A DNA stretch of 51,007 nucleotides, taken from Bacteroidales bacterium. GTDB taxonomy: Bacteria > Bacteroidota > Bacteroidia > Bacteroidales > P3. This document shows, in pieces, positions 8,830-16,067 of the stretch. Under the pieces are notes generated by a model, which saw nothing but the letters and a program-made list of their open reading frames with translations, was not told the origin of the DNA and ran no database searches. Location of the stretch: the NCBI GenBank assembly GCA_030523765.1, contig JAUNHX010000014.1, forward strand, positions 1 to 51,007. The letters run 5' to 3'. The translations under genes and the position numbers were made by a program. Position 1 is the first letter of the stretch. The number at the start of each line of letters is the position of its first letter.

Positions 8830-10341
8830 ATGAACAAAAAGACCCTACTCACAACGGCACTGCTTCTTACGGTACTGCTGTATACAGGTGTAAACAAAGC
8901 ATTTGCAGGTAATGTAGATTTGAAAAAAGCACGCCAAGTGGCCGCCTATTATATGGGTGTACAGACTGGTCAAAAATCGATGACAGCCGACGATATGGTA
9001 CTGGTATATACCATCGACAACACTGTTGCCAATATTCCAGCCCTCTATTTCTTTAACTCTAACAACGGTGGCTACGTCATCGTTTCGGGTTCCGACTGTA
9101 TGGAGCCCATTATCGGTTACTCCACCGAGGGCACCCTCGACGCTAACCGTCCGTTACCTCCCGCTATGCAATGGTTTCTAAACGATTATACCCGTTTTAT
9201 CGTTGATGCTCAAAACAGCAAGGCTGTAGCTTCAGCTCCCATCAAGGCTACATGGGACGAGGTGCTGAACCAAACCATCGCTGAACCTAAGGATGGCGAG
9301 AAAACGGTATACAAAACCATGAAGTCGATCTGGGATCAGAGCGAGCCTTATAACAATATGTGTCCTTCGGTTGGGGGCGAACGCTGTCCCACCGGCTGTG
9401 TAGCTACGATGATGGCTCAGGTACTCCATTACTGGAGATACCCCTATGTAGGTAAAGGTCAGGTGTCGTACGACTGGAATGGTCAGACACTGAGTGCCAA
9501 CTTCGCAGAGGCTTACTACAACTACGACATCATGGTGGACACCGTTCCTTATAACAACTATGGTGTATGCACCCTGAACCAAGATGCTCAGGATGCTATC
9601 GCTCTTCTGAACTACCATTGTGGTATCGCTGTACGTATGTCGTACGCAGTAGAAGGTAGCGGTGCTGTTACTAGCCAATATCTGTCGCGTGCTATGCGCA
9701 CCTACTTCAAATACCCCAGCACGGGTCTCAAATATCTGGAGCGCGACAAAGACTTCCGTAACTACACTGGCACTCCCAACGCTATGGATACGCTGTGGAG
9801 AGACACAGTAGCTAACGACATTATTAAAGGTCGCCCTGTATGCTACGACGGTACCGATATTGCTAGCACAGGAACCCACGCAGGTCACGCTTTCGTTGCT
9901 GAACGCTACAACTCGAGCAATGGCCGTATCTGGTTCAACTGGGGTTGGAGTGGCTATGGCAACGGCTGGTTCAACGTTATCACCGCCCAAATGGGCGCTA
10001 TGGGCTACACCTTCACTAGCTACCATGGTGCACTGGTAGGCCTAGAGCCTCCTGCTGACACCCTTGCTGCTCGTGAGGTGAGCATCCGCGATGTAGAGCA
10101 GTCGCCCGTCGAACTGAGCGCTATCTATCCTAACCCTGCTTCCGAATATGTGATAATCCCCTTCGAACTCCGTGAGACGAACAGCGCTATGCTGCAGATC
10201 TTCTCGATTGATGGTCGAATGATTGAGGAACGTACCGTAATGGCTGGTCAGAACCAGATAGAACTCAACGTTCGTAACTATGCTAAGGGCATGTATGTGG
10301 CCCGCCTGAATGGCGTTGCCCGCAAATTCATGGTCAACTAG
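8830..10341 (+). CDS. C10 family cysteine protease (streptopain-like) with T9SS type A tail
   Basis: This is a 503-residue secreted protease. After a signal peptide (about residues 1-27) comes a Spi-type inhibitory propeptide (about 28-130, with FFNSNNGGYVIVSGSD). The papain-fold C10 domain then carries the catalytic Cys190 in CPTGCVATMMAQVLHYW, His353 in THAGHAFVAERY, and the WFNWGWSGYGNGWF segment. The C-terminal 75 residues (from LSAIYPNPASEYVIIPF to GMYVARLNGVARKFMVN) form a T9SS type A sorting domain, so the product is likely exported and attached to the surface or released. Relatives include streptopain (SpeB) and Porphyromonas PrtT. It has its own promoter and a strong terminator, so it is probably monocistronic. 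Confidence 0.93.
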   Translation: MNKKTLLTTALLLTVLLYTGVNKAFAGNVDLKKARQVAAYYMGVQTGQKSMTADDMVLVYTIDNTVANIPALYFFNSNNGGYVIVSGSDCMEPIIGYSTEGTLDANRPLPPAMQWFLNDYTRFIVDAQNSKAVASAPIKATWDEVLNQTIAEPKDGEKTVYKTMKSIWDQSEPYNNMCPSVGGERCPTGCVATMMAQVLHYWRYPYVGKGQVSYDWNGQTLSANFAEAYYNYDIMVDTVPYNNYGVCTLNQDAQDAIALLNYHCGIAVRMSYAVEGSGAVTSQYLSRAMRTYFKYPSTGLKYLERDKDFRNYTGTPNAMDTLWRDTVANDIIKGRPVCYDGTDIASTGTHAGHAFVAERYNSSNGRIWFNWGWSGYGNGWFNVITAQMGAMGYTFTSYHGALVGLEPPADTLAAREVSIRDVEQSPVELSAIYPNPASEYVIIPFELRETNSAMLQIFSIDGRMIEERTVMAGQNQIELNVRNYAKGMYVARLNGVARKFMVN

Positions 10342-10364
10342 CCTAAAGTGATTGAGATAAACAC

Positions 10365-10400
10365 AAAGACGTGCTACTCGGAGTAGCACGTCTTTTTTTT
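10365..10400 (+). terminator. Strong intrinsic terminator after the C10 protease gene
   Basis: Perfectly complementary arms AGACGTGCTAC and GTAGCACGTCT, centred at 10380, are followed by eight T. The hairpin begins about 25 bases past the stop codon. Confidence 0.9.
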
Positions 10401-10483
10401 TACCATTTACTGATAGGCTGCCACGGAGTAGTTTCCCAAAGGACCCAGAAGACCCGGAAAACAGTAAACGGAAACGGAAAACC

Positions 10484-10516
10484 AAAAAAGGGCCTTGTGA
10501 TAACACAAGACCCTTT
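10484..10516 (-). terminator. Intrinsic terminator of the ferredoxin gene
   Basis: On the minus strand, AAAGGGTCTTGTG pairs with CACAAGGCCCTTT around a TTAT loop and runs into TTTTTT. It lies about 40 bases past the ferredoxin stop and faces the protease terminator. Confidence 0.8.
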
Positions 10517-10553
10517 AAACATTGTAAGGGGCTCTCAAACGAGAACATCCTAA

Positions 10554-10721
10554 CTATTCTTCTACGATAGCACCCGTGGGGCAAGCGCCAGCGCAAGTAC
10601 CGCAGCTGATGCAAGTATCGGGGTTGATCGAGTAGATGTCGCCTTCGGAGATAGCTCCAACGGGGCATTCGCCAGCGCAAGTGCCACAAGCAACGCAAGA
10701 TTCAGTGATTTTGTAAGCCAT
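10554..10721 (-). CDS. 2[4Fe-4S] ferredoxin
   Basis: This is a short 55-residue gene read from ATG at 10721 (minus strand) to TAG at 10554. The product starts MAYKITESCVACGTCAGECP and has two CxxCxxCxxxCP clusters: Cys9, 12, 15 and 19 in the first half and Cys37, 40, 43 and 47 in the second. This is the classic clostridial-type low-potential ferredoxin, a soluble electron carrier for enzymes such as pyruvate:ferredoxin oxidoreductase, and points to anaerobic metabolism. It is easily missed because of its size. A -7 box lies at 10756-10763 and a terminator at 10484-10516, so it is likely monocistronic. Confidence 0.93.
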   Translation of the reverse strand: MAYKITESCVACGTCAGECPVGAISEGDIYSINPDTCISCGTCAGACPTGAIVEE

Positions 10722-10755
10722 TTTCTTTTTACTTTTAGGGATTAATATTAATTTG

Positions 10756-10763
10756 CAAAAGTA
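10756..10763 (-). promoter_or_regulatory. Promoter -7 box of the ferredoxin gene
   Basis: On the minus strand the sequence reads TACTTTTG, a match to TAnnTTTG, 35 bases upstream of the ferredoxin ATG. Possible -33 elements are TTGC (10782-10785) or TTTG (10787-10790). Confidence 0.65.
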
Positions 10764-10830
10764 CTACTTTTCTTCATTCTAGCAAGCAAAAGAAGATATT
10801 TTTTTTGGCATTTTATATCAAATAGTTAAT

Positions 10831-11052
10831 TTACAGCATGGTAAAGGATTCTTCTTCTATCTGATATAGGGGGCTGTAAGCTTTGTTTTTTGGCTTTAAT
10901 GTTATCAAAAAAAAGTATTTTGCCTTTTTTTTTGCCTCTCTGCTACAATAAAGGACATAATCGTAATATAAATAACTTATATACAATAATATAACACCAA
11001 ACGCCACGATAGGTGTGAGATACTCTAACCATGGCGTTCTTTGGGATAGCAC
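10831..11052 (-). CDS. Possible small membrane protein downstream of lepB
   Basis: This is a 73-codon frame starting at GTG (11052), 58 bases after the lepB stop. It encodes one hydrophobic stretch (LTPIVAFGVILLYISYLYY) followed by a Lys-rich segment (REAKKKAKYFF). No ATG start and no recognised family support it; the frame is bounded by TAG not far upstream. It could be a real short integral membrane protein of the lepB unit or chance. Base composition is much more AT-rich than lepB. Low confidence. Confidence 0.25.
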   Translation of the reverse strand: MLSQRTPWLEYLTPIVAFGVILLYISYLYYDYVLYCSREAKKKAKYFFLITLKPKNKAYSPLYQIEEESFTML

Positions 11053-11110
11053 AGTATCAATGACTGATAGCGAGGAACTGTGCTATAGATATAGCTAATA
11101 AAGATTGCTA

Positions 11111-12949
11111 TTAATCGATGCGAGAGGCTTTGCGAAAGGTACGATTCCAACGGAAGCGATGACCGTTGAGACGATCCTTGTCCCTACTGGTGATAACACG
11201 GGTGGCCTTGCCCGAGATATGATCTTCGGGAACGAAGCCCCAATAGCGGCTGTCGGCACTATTGTGACGGTTGTCGCCCATCATCCAATAGTAGTCCATC
11301 TTGAAAGTATAGGTGGTGGTAGGCTCACCATTGATGAGGATCTGGCCGTCGCGGAGTTCAACAGTATTTTTCTCAAACACCTCGATGGCGCGGCGATAGA
11401 GCGGTAGATTATCGGATGAGAGGTCGATAGTCATCCCCTTAGCAGGGATGAGAACGGGACCATAGTTGTCGACAGTCCAGTTGTAACTGGGAGCATGGGG
11501 AAAGAGCGACCTTGAGCCACGGATAGATATGATGGGGAGCACTTGTGCTACATTGGGATCTTTAGAGAGTTGTTGGTATTCGTTGGCAGTGAGGGGAAGG
11601 GTATAGTACTGCGAAGCCTGCATAAGATCGGCCTCGGAGAGACCCATAGCTTGGAACTGAGCGGTAAGCTGGCTGAAAGCTTCAGAGATTTGCATATCGC
11701 GCTGTGCGAACTCCTGCTGGGAAGCTGCTACCCCATAGTTGGGCGAGAGTTGTACCAGATGGGTATTGCCCTGAGCGATATTGAGGACATCATAGTCGAA
11801 ATAAGGGGCATAATTGTCAAGCAACGCTATCATAGAATCGGTGAGGGGGAGATAGATATAGATAGAAGAAGCGCCCCAATCATCGGAAGAGATGTGATAG
11901 TTCTTGACGAAGAAATTGTGGTCGGTTTCCCGTTTTTGCTGTTCCATCTGCATGGGATTCCCCCCCATAGGAGCCATCTGATTTACATAGTCTTGCATCG
12001 ATGTAGCCATACGGATGATGTAGGTAAACTGCAGATATGTGGGATTATCGATGGGGCTGCCATTGATATAGGCTATCTGATCGCGAATCTCGATGGTTTC
12101 GCCTGGGAGACCGATGGTACGTTTGATGAAGTTCTCTTTCTTACTCATGGGACGGACAATGATTTTACCGAAATGAGCCTTATCGGAGAGCACCCGTTCA
12201 CGTCCATATTGGCGCACTAAATCGTGGTACGACTGGTTACTTTGGAAGGCTGCACAGACGGTGTCGCCATCGGGATAGTTAAAGACGGTGGCATCATAGC
12301 GTTCCACATGACCCAGGCCTGGGTAGCGATGGTAAGGAAGCGAAGGCCAACGAAGATAGCTCTCCACCTTGCCGTCGGTAAGCGGCACCACATTATGCAT
12401 CAGAGGGAGGCTAAAGGGAACCATATTGGCGCGAGGACCATAAGCTATCTTGGAGACCATGAGATAGTCGCCCGTCATGAGCGATTTCTCCATCGACGAG
12501 GAGGGGATATTGTAGAACTCAAAGACATTGTTGCGGATGATGACAGCAGCTACTAGAGCGAAGATGATGGCTTCAGCCCACTCACGTGCCGAGCTAACTT
12601 TAATCGGAGGCAACTGATCGGCAGGGGTGAAGCTCATCTTGGGGGATAGACCTAACCAAAGGAGATAGGCCCAAGGGAAGATAGCGGCGAGAGTCTGCTC
12701 CCAAAGGTTGTTGCGACGGAAGAGTTTGGCCGTTTCGACCACCAAGAGGAGGAAAGTAAAGATATTGATGGCGGGGATGAGGAAATAGAGATACCACATG
12801 GCCGATTTGCCACACATCTTAATCCACACCACTATATTATATATAGGTACAAATGCTTTCCATGGGGCAATGCCTGCTTTCTTGAATATCAGTGCAAGAC
12901 CTACGAATGTGCCAACAATATAGAGTATGGCGTAGAGAGTATAGAGCAT
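11111..12949 (-). CDS. lepB: Signal peptidase I (LepB), long Bacteroidota form
   Basis: At 612 residues this is nearly twice the E. coli enzyme. LepB cleaves Sec signal peptides at the outer face of the inner membrane with a Ser-Lys dyad. The N-terminal 100 residues form about three membrane segments resembling the small membrane domain fused to LepB in this phylum. A further membrane anchor (about 123-140) precedes the catalytic Ser152 in IPSSSMEKSLMTGDY. The general base is Lys276 in ENFIKRTIGLPGE, and box E is GDNRHNSADSRYWGFVPEDH near the C-terminus. Between boxes D and E lies an insertion of more than 200 residues. It is the last clear gene of a run ruvC - transglutaminase-like lipoprotein - lepB. 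Confidence 0.94.
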   Translation of the reverse strand: MLYTLYAILYIVGTFVGLALIFKKAGIAPWKAFVPIYNIVVWIKMCGKSAMWYLYFLIPAINIFTFLLLVVETAKLFRRNNLWEQTLAAIFPWAYLLWLGLSPKMSFTPADQLPPIKVSSAREWAEAIIFALVAAVIIRNNVFEFYNIPSSSMEKSLMTGDYLMVSKIAYGPRANMVPFSLPLMHNVVPLTDGKVESYLRWPSLPYHRYPGLGHVERYDATVFNYPDGDTVCAAFQSNQSYHDLVRQYGRERVLSDKAHFGKIIVRPMSKKENFIKRTIGLPGETIEIRDQIAYINGSPIDNPTYLQFTYIIRMATSMQDYVNQMAPMGGNPMQMEQQKRETDHNFFVKNYHISSDDWGASSIYIYLPLTDSMIALLDNYAPYFDYDVLNIAQGNTHLVQLSPNYGVAASQQEFAQRDMQISEAFSQLTAQFQAMGLSEADLMQASQYYTLPLTANEYQQLSKDPNVAQVLPIISIRGSRSLFPHAPSYNWTVDNYGPVLIPAKGMTIDLSSDNLPLYRRAIEVFEKNTVELRDGQILINGEPTTTYTFKMDYYWMMGDNRHNSADSRYWGFVPEDHISGKATRVITSRDKDRLNGHRFRWNRTFRKASRID

Positions 12950-13069
12950 AACTGAATGGTTTTTATACTGTTTTTTATTTTCTAGGGATGATATAAACGA
13001 TTGGGTATATAACGCACGGAGTACTGTTTTATTGTCAGAGAAGATGATTTTTGGCGATATGAGGAGGAA

Positions 13070-14317
13070 CTACTCGAGCAAGAGGCCGATAGGTTGGACG
13101 AAACGACGCAGCTCGTCGACCACCAGTAGTTGGTAGCGTGTTTGATTATCGTCGCGGAAAGCCTCCTTGTTGGCCTCGTAGTCTTCCTTGCGATAATCGG
13201 TAGCTTGCTTGAAGAGATTCTTGGAGACATCGATTTTAAGTTCTTCGTAAGAGAGGACTCCTGCTCGCCAAGCGTTTCGCTGCTGTTCGGAGAGATAGGG
13301 GACAATCTTAGACCACTGCTCGTCGGCGAGTTGATGGTGTTCGGCATAGGTGCGATCCATAGCAGGGAAGTTGACCCAGCCGGTGACGGTGGTTTCGAGC
13401 AAGGATAGATGTTTTTTCTGCTTGTCGGTATAATAGCCTAGATAGGCGTGGCACGGTTCGACAAGGATGACGGGATAGAGTCCTATTTTGCGCAAGATGG
13501 AGGCAAAGAAGACACAAGCATCGATACAGTTGGCCTGCCGCGAGTTGTAGACCTCATCGAAGAAACGGATGTGCTGGGTGGTGGCCCGCTTGGAAGGATT
13601 AGAGGTGCAAGAAATGGAGCTATAGGCGATGCCTCGGTTGAGAGCATAATTCCATATGGCGAAGACTTGGTCGGAGACAAACTTCTCGTTGTTTTTTTGA
13701 TAGCCCGAGAATTGATGCACTTGCCCTTGCTGAAGTGCGGTAGAGAGGATAGAATCGATGAAGGGGTGATCCTCATTGACATAGCCCATGAAGAGCCACC
13801 GATAGTCGATTGCCTTACGGGCGGTATCGACAGCACAAAGGAGACATTCGTTGACCGAACGATAGTTAAGTCGAAGATTCTTAATATCAACCTCCTCATC
13901 ATTGATGAAACATGTGAAGGTAAGGTCTACCCCACCCTGCTGACGTAGGTTATAGAGCTTATCGTATTTCCATTTGATGGGGATCTCGAAATTGTACTGC
14001 TGCCCCCGACGGGGGAGTACCTCTTGAAGGATGGTGACATAGTTGAGCGCCGAAGAGTCGACCACGATACGCAGAACCGCATTGGAGGTGGGGGCAGTAA
14101 GGGAGCAAGAAAAGAGCACTTGGGCCGAATCGCCACTGTAGTTGGAAAGGGCCAGCAACATGGAGGGATAGAGGATATTGTCGAAGGTGGGGTTGTAGGT
14201 GGCAATGAAGTTGACCTGGGCGGGGTCGTAGGTACGGTTGCGACGGGAGGCCAAATGGCACGAGCTGAGCAGCAAGAGAATGGCCATAAGGAGAAGGGGA
14301 ATCGTGCGTTTCAACAT
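13070..14317 (-). CDS. Transglutaminase-like lipoprotein
   Basis: This is a 415-residue lipoprotein: the signal peptide ends LLLLSSC with the lipid-accepting Cys20. The N-terminal half (about 30-150) is beta-rich and of unknown kind. The C-terminal half contains a transglutaminase-like core: Cys264 in SRQANCIDACVFFASILR, His290 in LVEPCHAYLGYY, and an acidic candidate after it (Asp298 or Glu308). In bacteria this fold more often serves as a protease, amidase or non-catalytic module than as a cross-linker, so the reaction is unknown. It lies 53 bases downstream of ruvC and 120 bases upstream of lepB on the same strand. Confidence 0.82.
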   Translation of the reverse strand: MLKRTIPLLLMAILLLLSSCHLASRRNRTYDPAQVNFIATYNPTFDNILYPSMLLALSNYSGDSAQVLFSCSLTAPTSNAVLRIVVDSSALNYVTILQEVLPRRGQQYNFEIPIKWKYDKLYNLRQQGGVDLTFTCFINDEEVDIKNLRLNYRSVNECLLCAVDTARKAIDYRWLFMGYVNEDHPFIDSILSTALQQGQVHQFSGYQKNNEKFVSDQVFAIWNYALNRGIAYSSISCTSNPSKRATTQHIRFFDEVYNSRQANCIDACVFFASILRKIGLYPVILVEPCHAYLGYYTDKQKKHLSLLETTVTGWVNFPAMDRTYAEHHQLADEQWSKIVPYLSEQQRNAWRAGVLSYEELKIDVSKNLFKQATDYRKEDYEANKEAFRDDNQTRYQLLVVDELRRFVQPIGLLLE

Positions 14318-14370
14318 GATAATGGAAGTGTATTGATGGGGAACTTTAAAATTGTTTATATATATATTGG

Positions 14371-14961
14371 TTATGCTTGACGATCGGGATTCTGTTCAAC
14401 AAAATCAGCCCAAGCTTGGCGTTTGCTCTTTTGGCGTTTTTTGACGGGCATTAGCTGGCTTCGAATGTCGCCCAATGGGTTATAAAGGTCTAGGAAGCAA
14501 CTGTAGGCAATAGCGAGGGCATCGGTGGCATCGTAGTAGCGCGGATCCTCGTCGAACTGGAAGATGCTGCGAATCATCTGCGCCACCTGCTCTTTGCTAG
14601 CGTTACCATTGCCGGTAACGTTCTGTTTGACAGTGGCGGGCTCATATTCAGTGAACGAGAGGTCGCGGGCCATAGCGGCAGCGATAGCGATGCCTTGGGC
14701 TCGCCCCAATTTGAGGGCCGACTGATAGTTTTTTCCGAAGAAGGGAGCTTCGATGCCGAGATGATCAGGATGGAAAGTGTCGATGATACGGAGTGTGGAA
14801 TCGAAGATACGGCGTAGACGCTGATTGGGATCGGCAATCTTTTTGAGGTAAACCACATCCATGGTGAGCAGACGAGGTTGCTGCTTTTCGTCGTCAACCT
14901 CGAGGAGGCTATATCCCATGATGAGGGTACCGGGGTCTATTCCAAGGATAATTTTCTCCAT
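14371..14961 (-). CDS. ruvC: Holliday junction resolvase RuvC
   Basis: This 196-residue RNase H-fold endonuclease resolves four-way junctions with RuvAB during recombinational repair. The catalytic acidic residues are visible: Asp9 in LGIDPGTLIMGY, Glu71 in LGIEAPFFGKNYQSALKLG, and Asp144/Asp147 in YYDATDALAIAYS. VKQNVTGNGNASKEQV is the usual DNA-binding segment. A basic C-terminal tail (PVKKRQKSKRQAW) is typical for the phylum. A -7 box lies at 15018-15025. It is divergent from kce. Confidence 0.96.
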   Translation of the reverse strand: MEKIILGIDPGTLIMGYSLLEVDDEKQQPRLLTMDVVYLKKIADPNQRLRRIFDSTLRIIDTFHPDHLGIEAPFFGKNYQSALKLGRAQGIAIAAAMARDLSFTEYEPATVKQNVTGNGNASKEQVAQMIRSIFQFDEDPRYYDATDALAIAYSCFLDLYNPLGDIRSQLMPVKKRQKSKRQAWADFVEQNPDRQA

Positions 14962-15017
14962 ATGATAACACTATATATCAATAGCATACCCACTTGATGA
15001 AGGGAGTAATGCAGATG

Positions 15018-15025
15018 CAAAGATA
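15018..15025 (-). promoter_or_regulatory. Promoter -7 box of ruvC
   Basis: The minus strand reads TATCTTTG, matching TAnnTTTG, 56 bases upstream of the ruvC ATG. Confidence 0.55.
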
Positions 15026-15056
15026 CATTTTTTTTGACATACGTATAAAGAAAAAA

Positions 15057-15086
15057 TTGCCAATTCGTTCAAAAAGCGTATTTTTG
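15057..15086 (+). promoter_or_regulatory. Promoter of kce
   Basis: TTG (15057-15059) and TATTTTTG (15079-15086), separated by 19 bases, match the Bacteroidota -33/-7 consensus. The start codon is at 15146. Confidence 0.75.
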
Positions 15087-15145
15087 CACTTTGTTCGCCA
15101 AGAACAGAAAAATTAATAATGATTTCATAATAAATAGAATATACG

Positions 15146-15970
15146 ATGGATAAACTTATTATTACCGCCGCTATATGCGGTGCCGAAGTAACCAAAGAAC
15201 AGAACCCCAACGTACCTTATACCGTTGAGGAGATTGTACGCGAAGCCAAATCGGCTGTGGATGCTGGTGCTGCCATTGTTCACCTCCATGTACGTGAGGA
15301 CGATGGCACTCCCACCCAGAGCAAAGCTCGTTTCAAAGAGTGTATCGACGCTATCTATAAAGAGTGCCCCAACGTGATCTTGATCCCTTCGACGGGTGGT
15401 GCTGTAGGCATGAGTGCTGAGGAGCGTTTGCAACCCACCGAACTGATGCCTGAGATGGCTACTCTCGACTGCGGTACTTGCAATTTTGGCGATGATATTT
15501 TCGACAACACGATGCCGATGATGCGCATTTTTGGTAAGCGCATGATGGAGAACCATATCAAACCTGAATACGAATGCTTCGAGATGGGCCATTTGGACAC
15601 CATCCTGCATATGGCTAAAAAGGGCGAAGTACCTGGGGCTCCTATGCAGTTCAACTTTGTATTAGGTGTGCTGGGTTGCACCCCCGCTACAGTGGGTAAC
15701 CTCAACTGGCTGGTAAGCAACATTCCTGCTGGCAGCACTTGGACCGCTACTGGTATTGGTCGCCATGCTTTCACCTTAGCTGCTCCCACCATCATGATGG
15801 GTGGTAATGTCCGCGTTGGCTTTGAGGACAACCTCTATCTAGAACGCGGTGTGCTAGCTAAGAGCAATGGTGAACTGGTAGACAAGGTGGTACGTATGGC
15901 CAAAGAGCTGGGTCGTGGTATTGCTACCAGCGATGAAGCTCGCGAGATACTAAGTCTCCACAAACGCTAA
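15146..15970 (+). CDS. kce: 3-keto-5-aminohexanoate cleavage enzyme (BKACE family)
   Basis: This 274-residue TIM-barrel protein belongs to the BKACE (DUF849) family. Kce converts 3-keto-5-aminohexanoate plus acetyl-CoA to 3-aminobutyryl-CoA plus acetoacetate in lysine fermentation. The zinc ligands known from the clostridial enzyme are present at the expected places: Glu14 (CGAE), His46 and His48 (IVHLHVRED), and Glu227 (VGFEDNL), with Arg223 and Asp228 beside it. Unlike the usual kamDE-kdd-kce-kal cluster, no other lysine-fermentation gene is in the window. It has its own promoter and terminator, so it is transcribed alone. Substrate could differ from that of true Kce. Confidence 0.9.
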   Translation: MDKLIITAAICGAEVTKEQNPNVPYTVEEIVREAKSAVDAGAAIVHLHVREDDGTPTQSKARFKECIDAIYKECPNVILIPSTGGAVGMSAEERLQPTELMPEMATLDCGTCNFGDDIFDNTMPMMRIFGKRMMENHIKPEYECFEMGHLDTILHMAKKGEVPGAPMQFNFVLGVLGCTPATVGNLNWLVSNIPAGSTWTATGIGRHAFTLAAPTIMMGGNVRVGFEDNLYLERGVLAKSNGELVDKVVRMAKELGRGIATSDEAREILSLHKR

Positions 15971-15983
15971 TGAACCGTTTACG

Positions 15984-16020
15984 ACCCGACGGTGAGGGGC
16001 TTCCTCACCGTCGGGTTTTT
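15984..16020 (+). terminator. Strong intrinsic terminator of kce
   Basis: ACCCGACGGTGAGG pairs with CCTCACCGTCGGGT across a five-base loop and is followed by TTTTTATTTTG, 14 bases past the stop codon. Confidence 0.92.
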
Positions 16021-16067
16021 ATTTTGTATAAATAACCCAAGTATCAATATTCAAACAAGTCATTTTT

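Larger units (their letters stand above)
10722..11110. other. Intergenic stretch between the ferredoxin and lepB genes
   Basis: Apart from the ferredoxin promoter and the doubtful 73-codon frame, the only structure seen is an inverted repeat, ATAGCACAGT (11046-11055) with ACTGTGCTAT (11077-11086), 25 bases past the lepB stop. It has no T-run, so it is not a typical terminator. Confidence 0.5.

Noticed and set aside
10042..10698. 218-codon minus-strand frame crossing the ferredoxin gene
   Set aside because: It is out of frame with the ferredoxin and reads through the protease gene and both terminators; the 55-residue ferredoxin frame is the real one.
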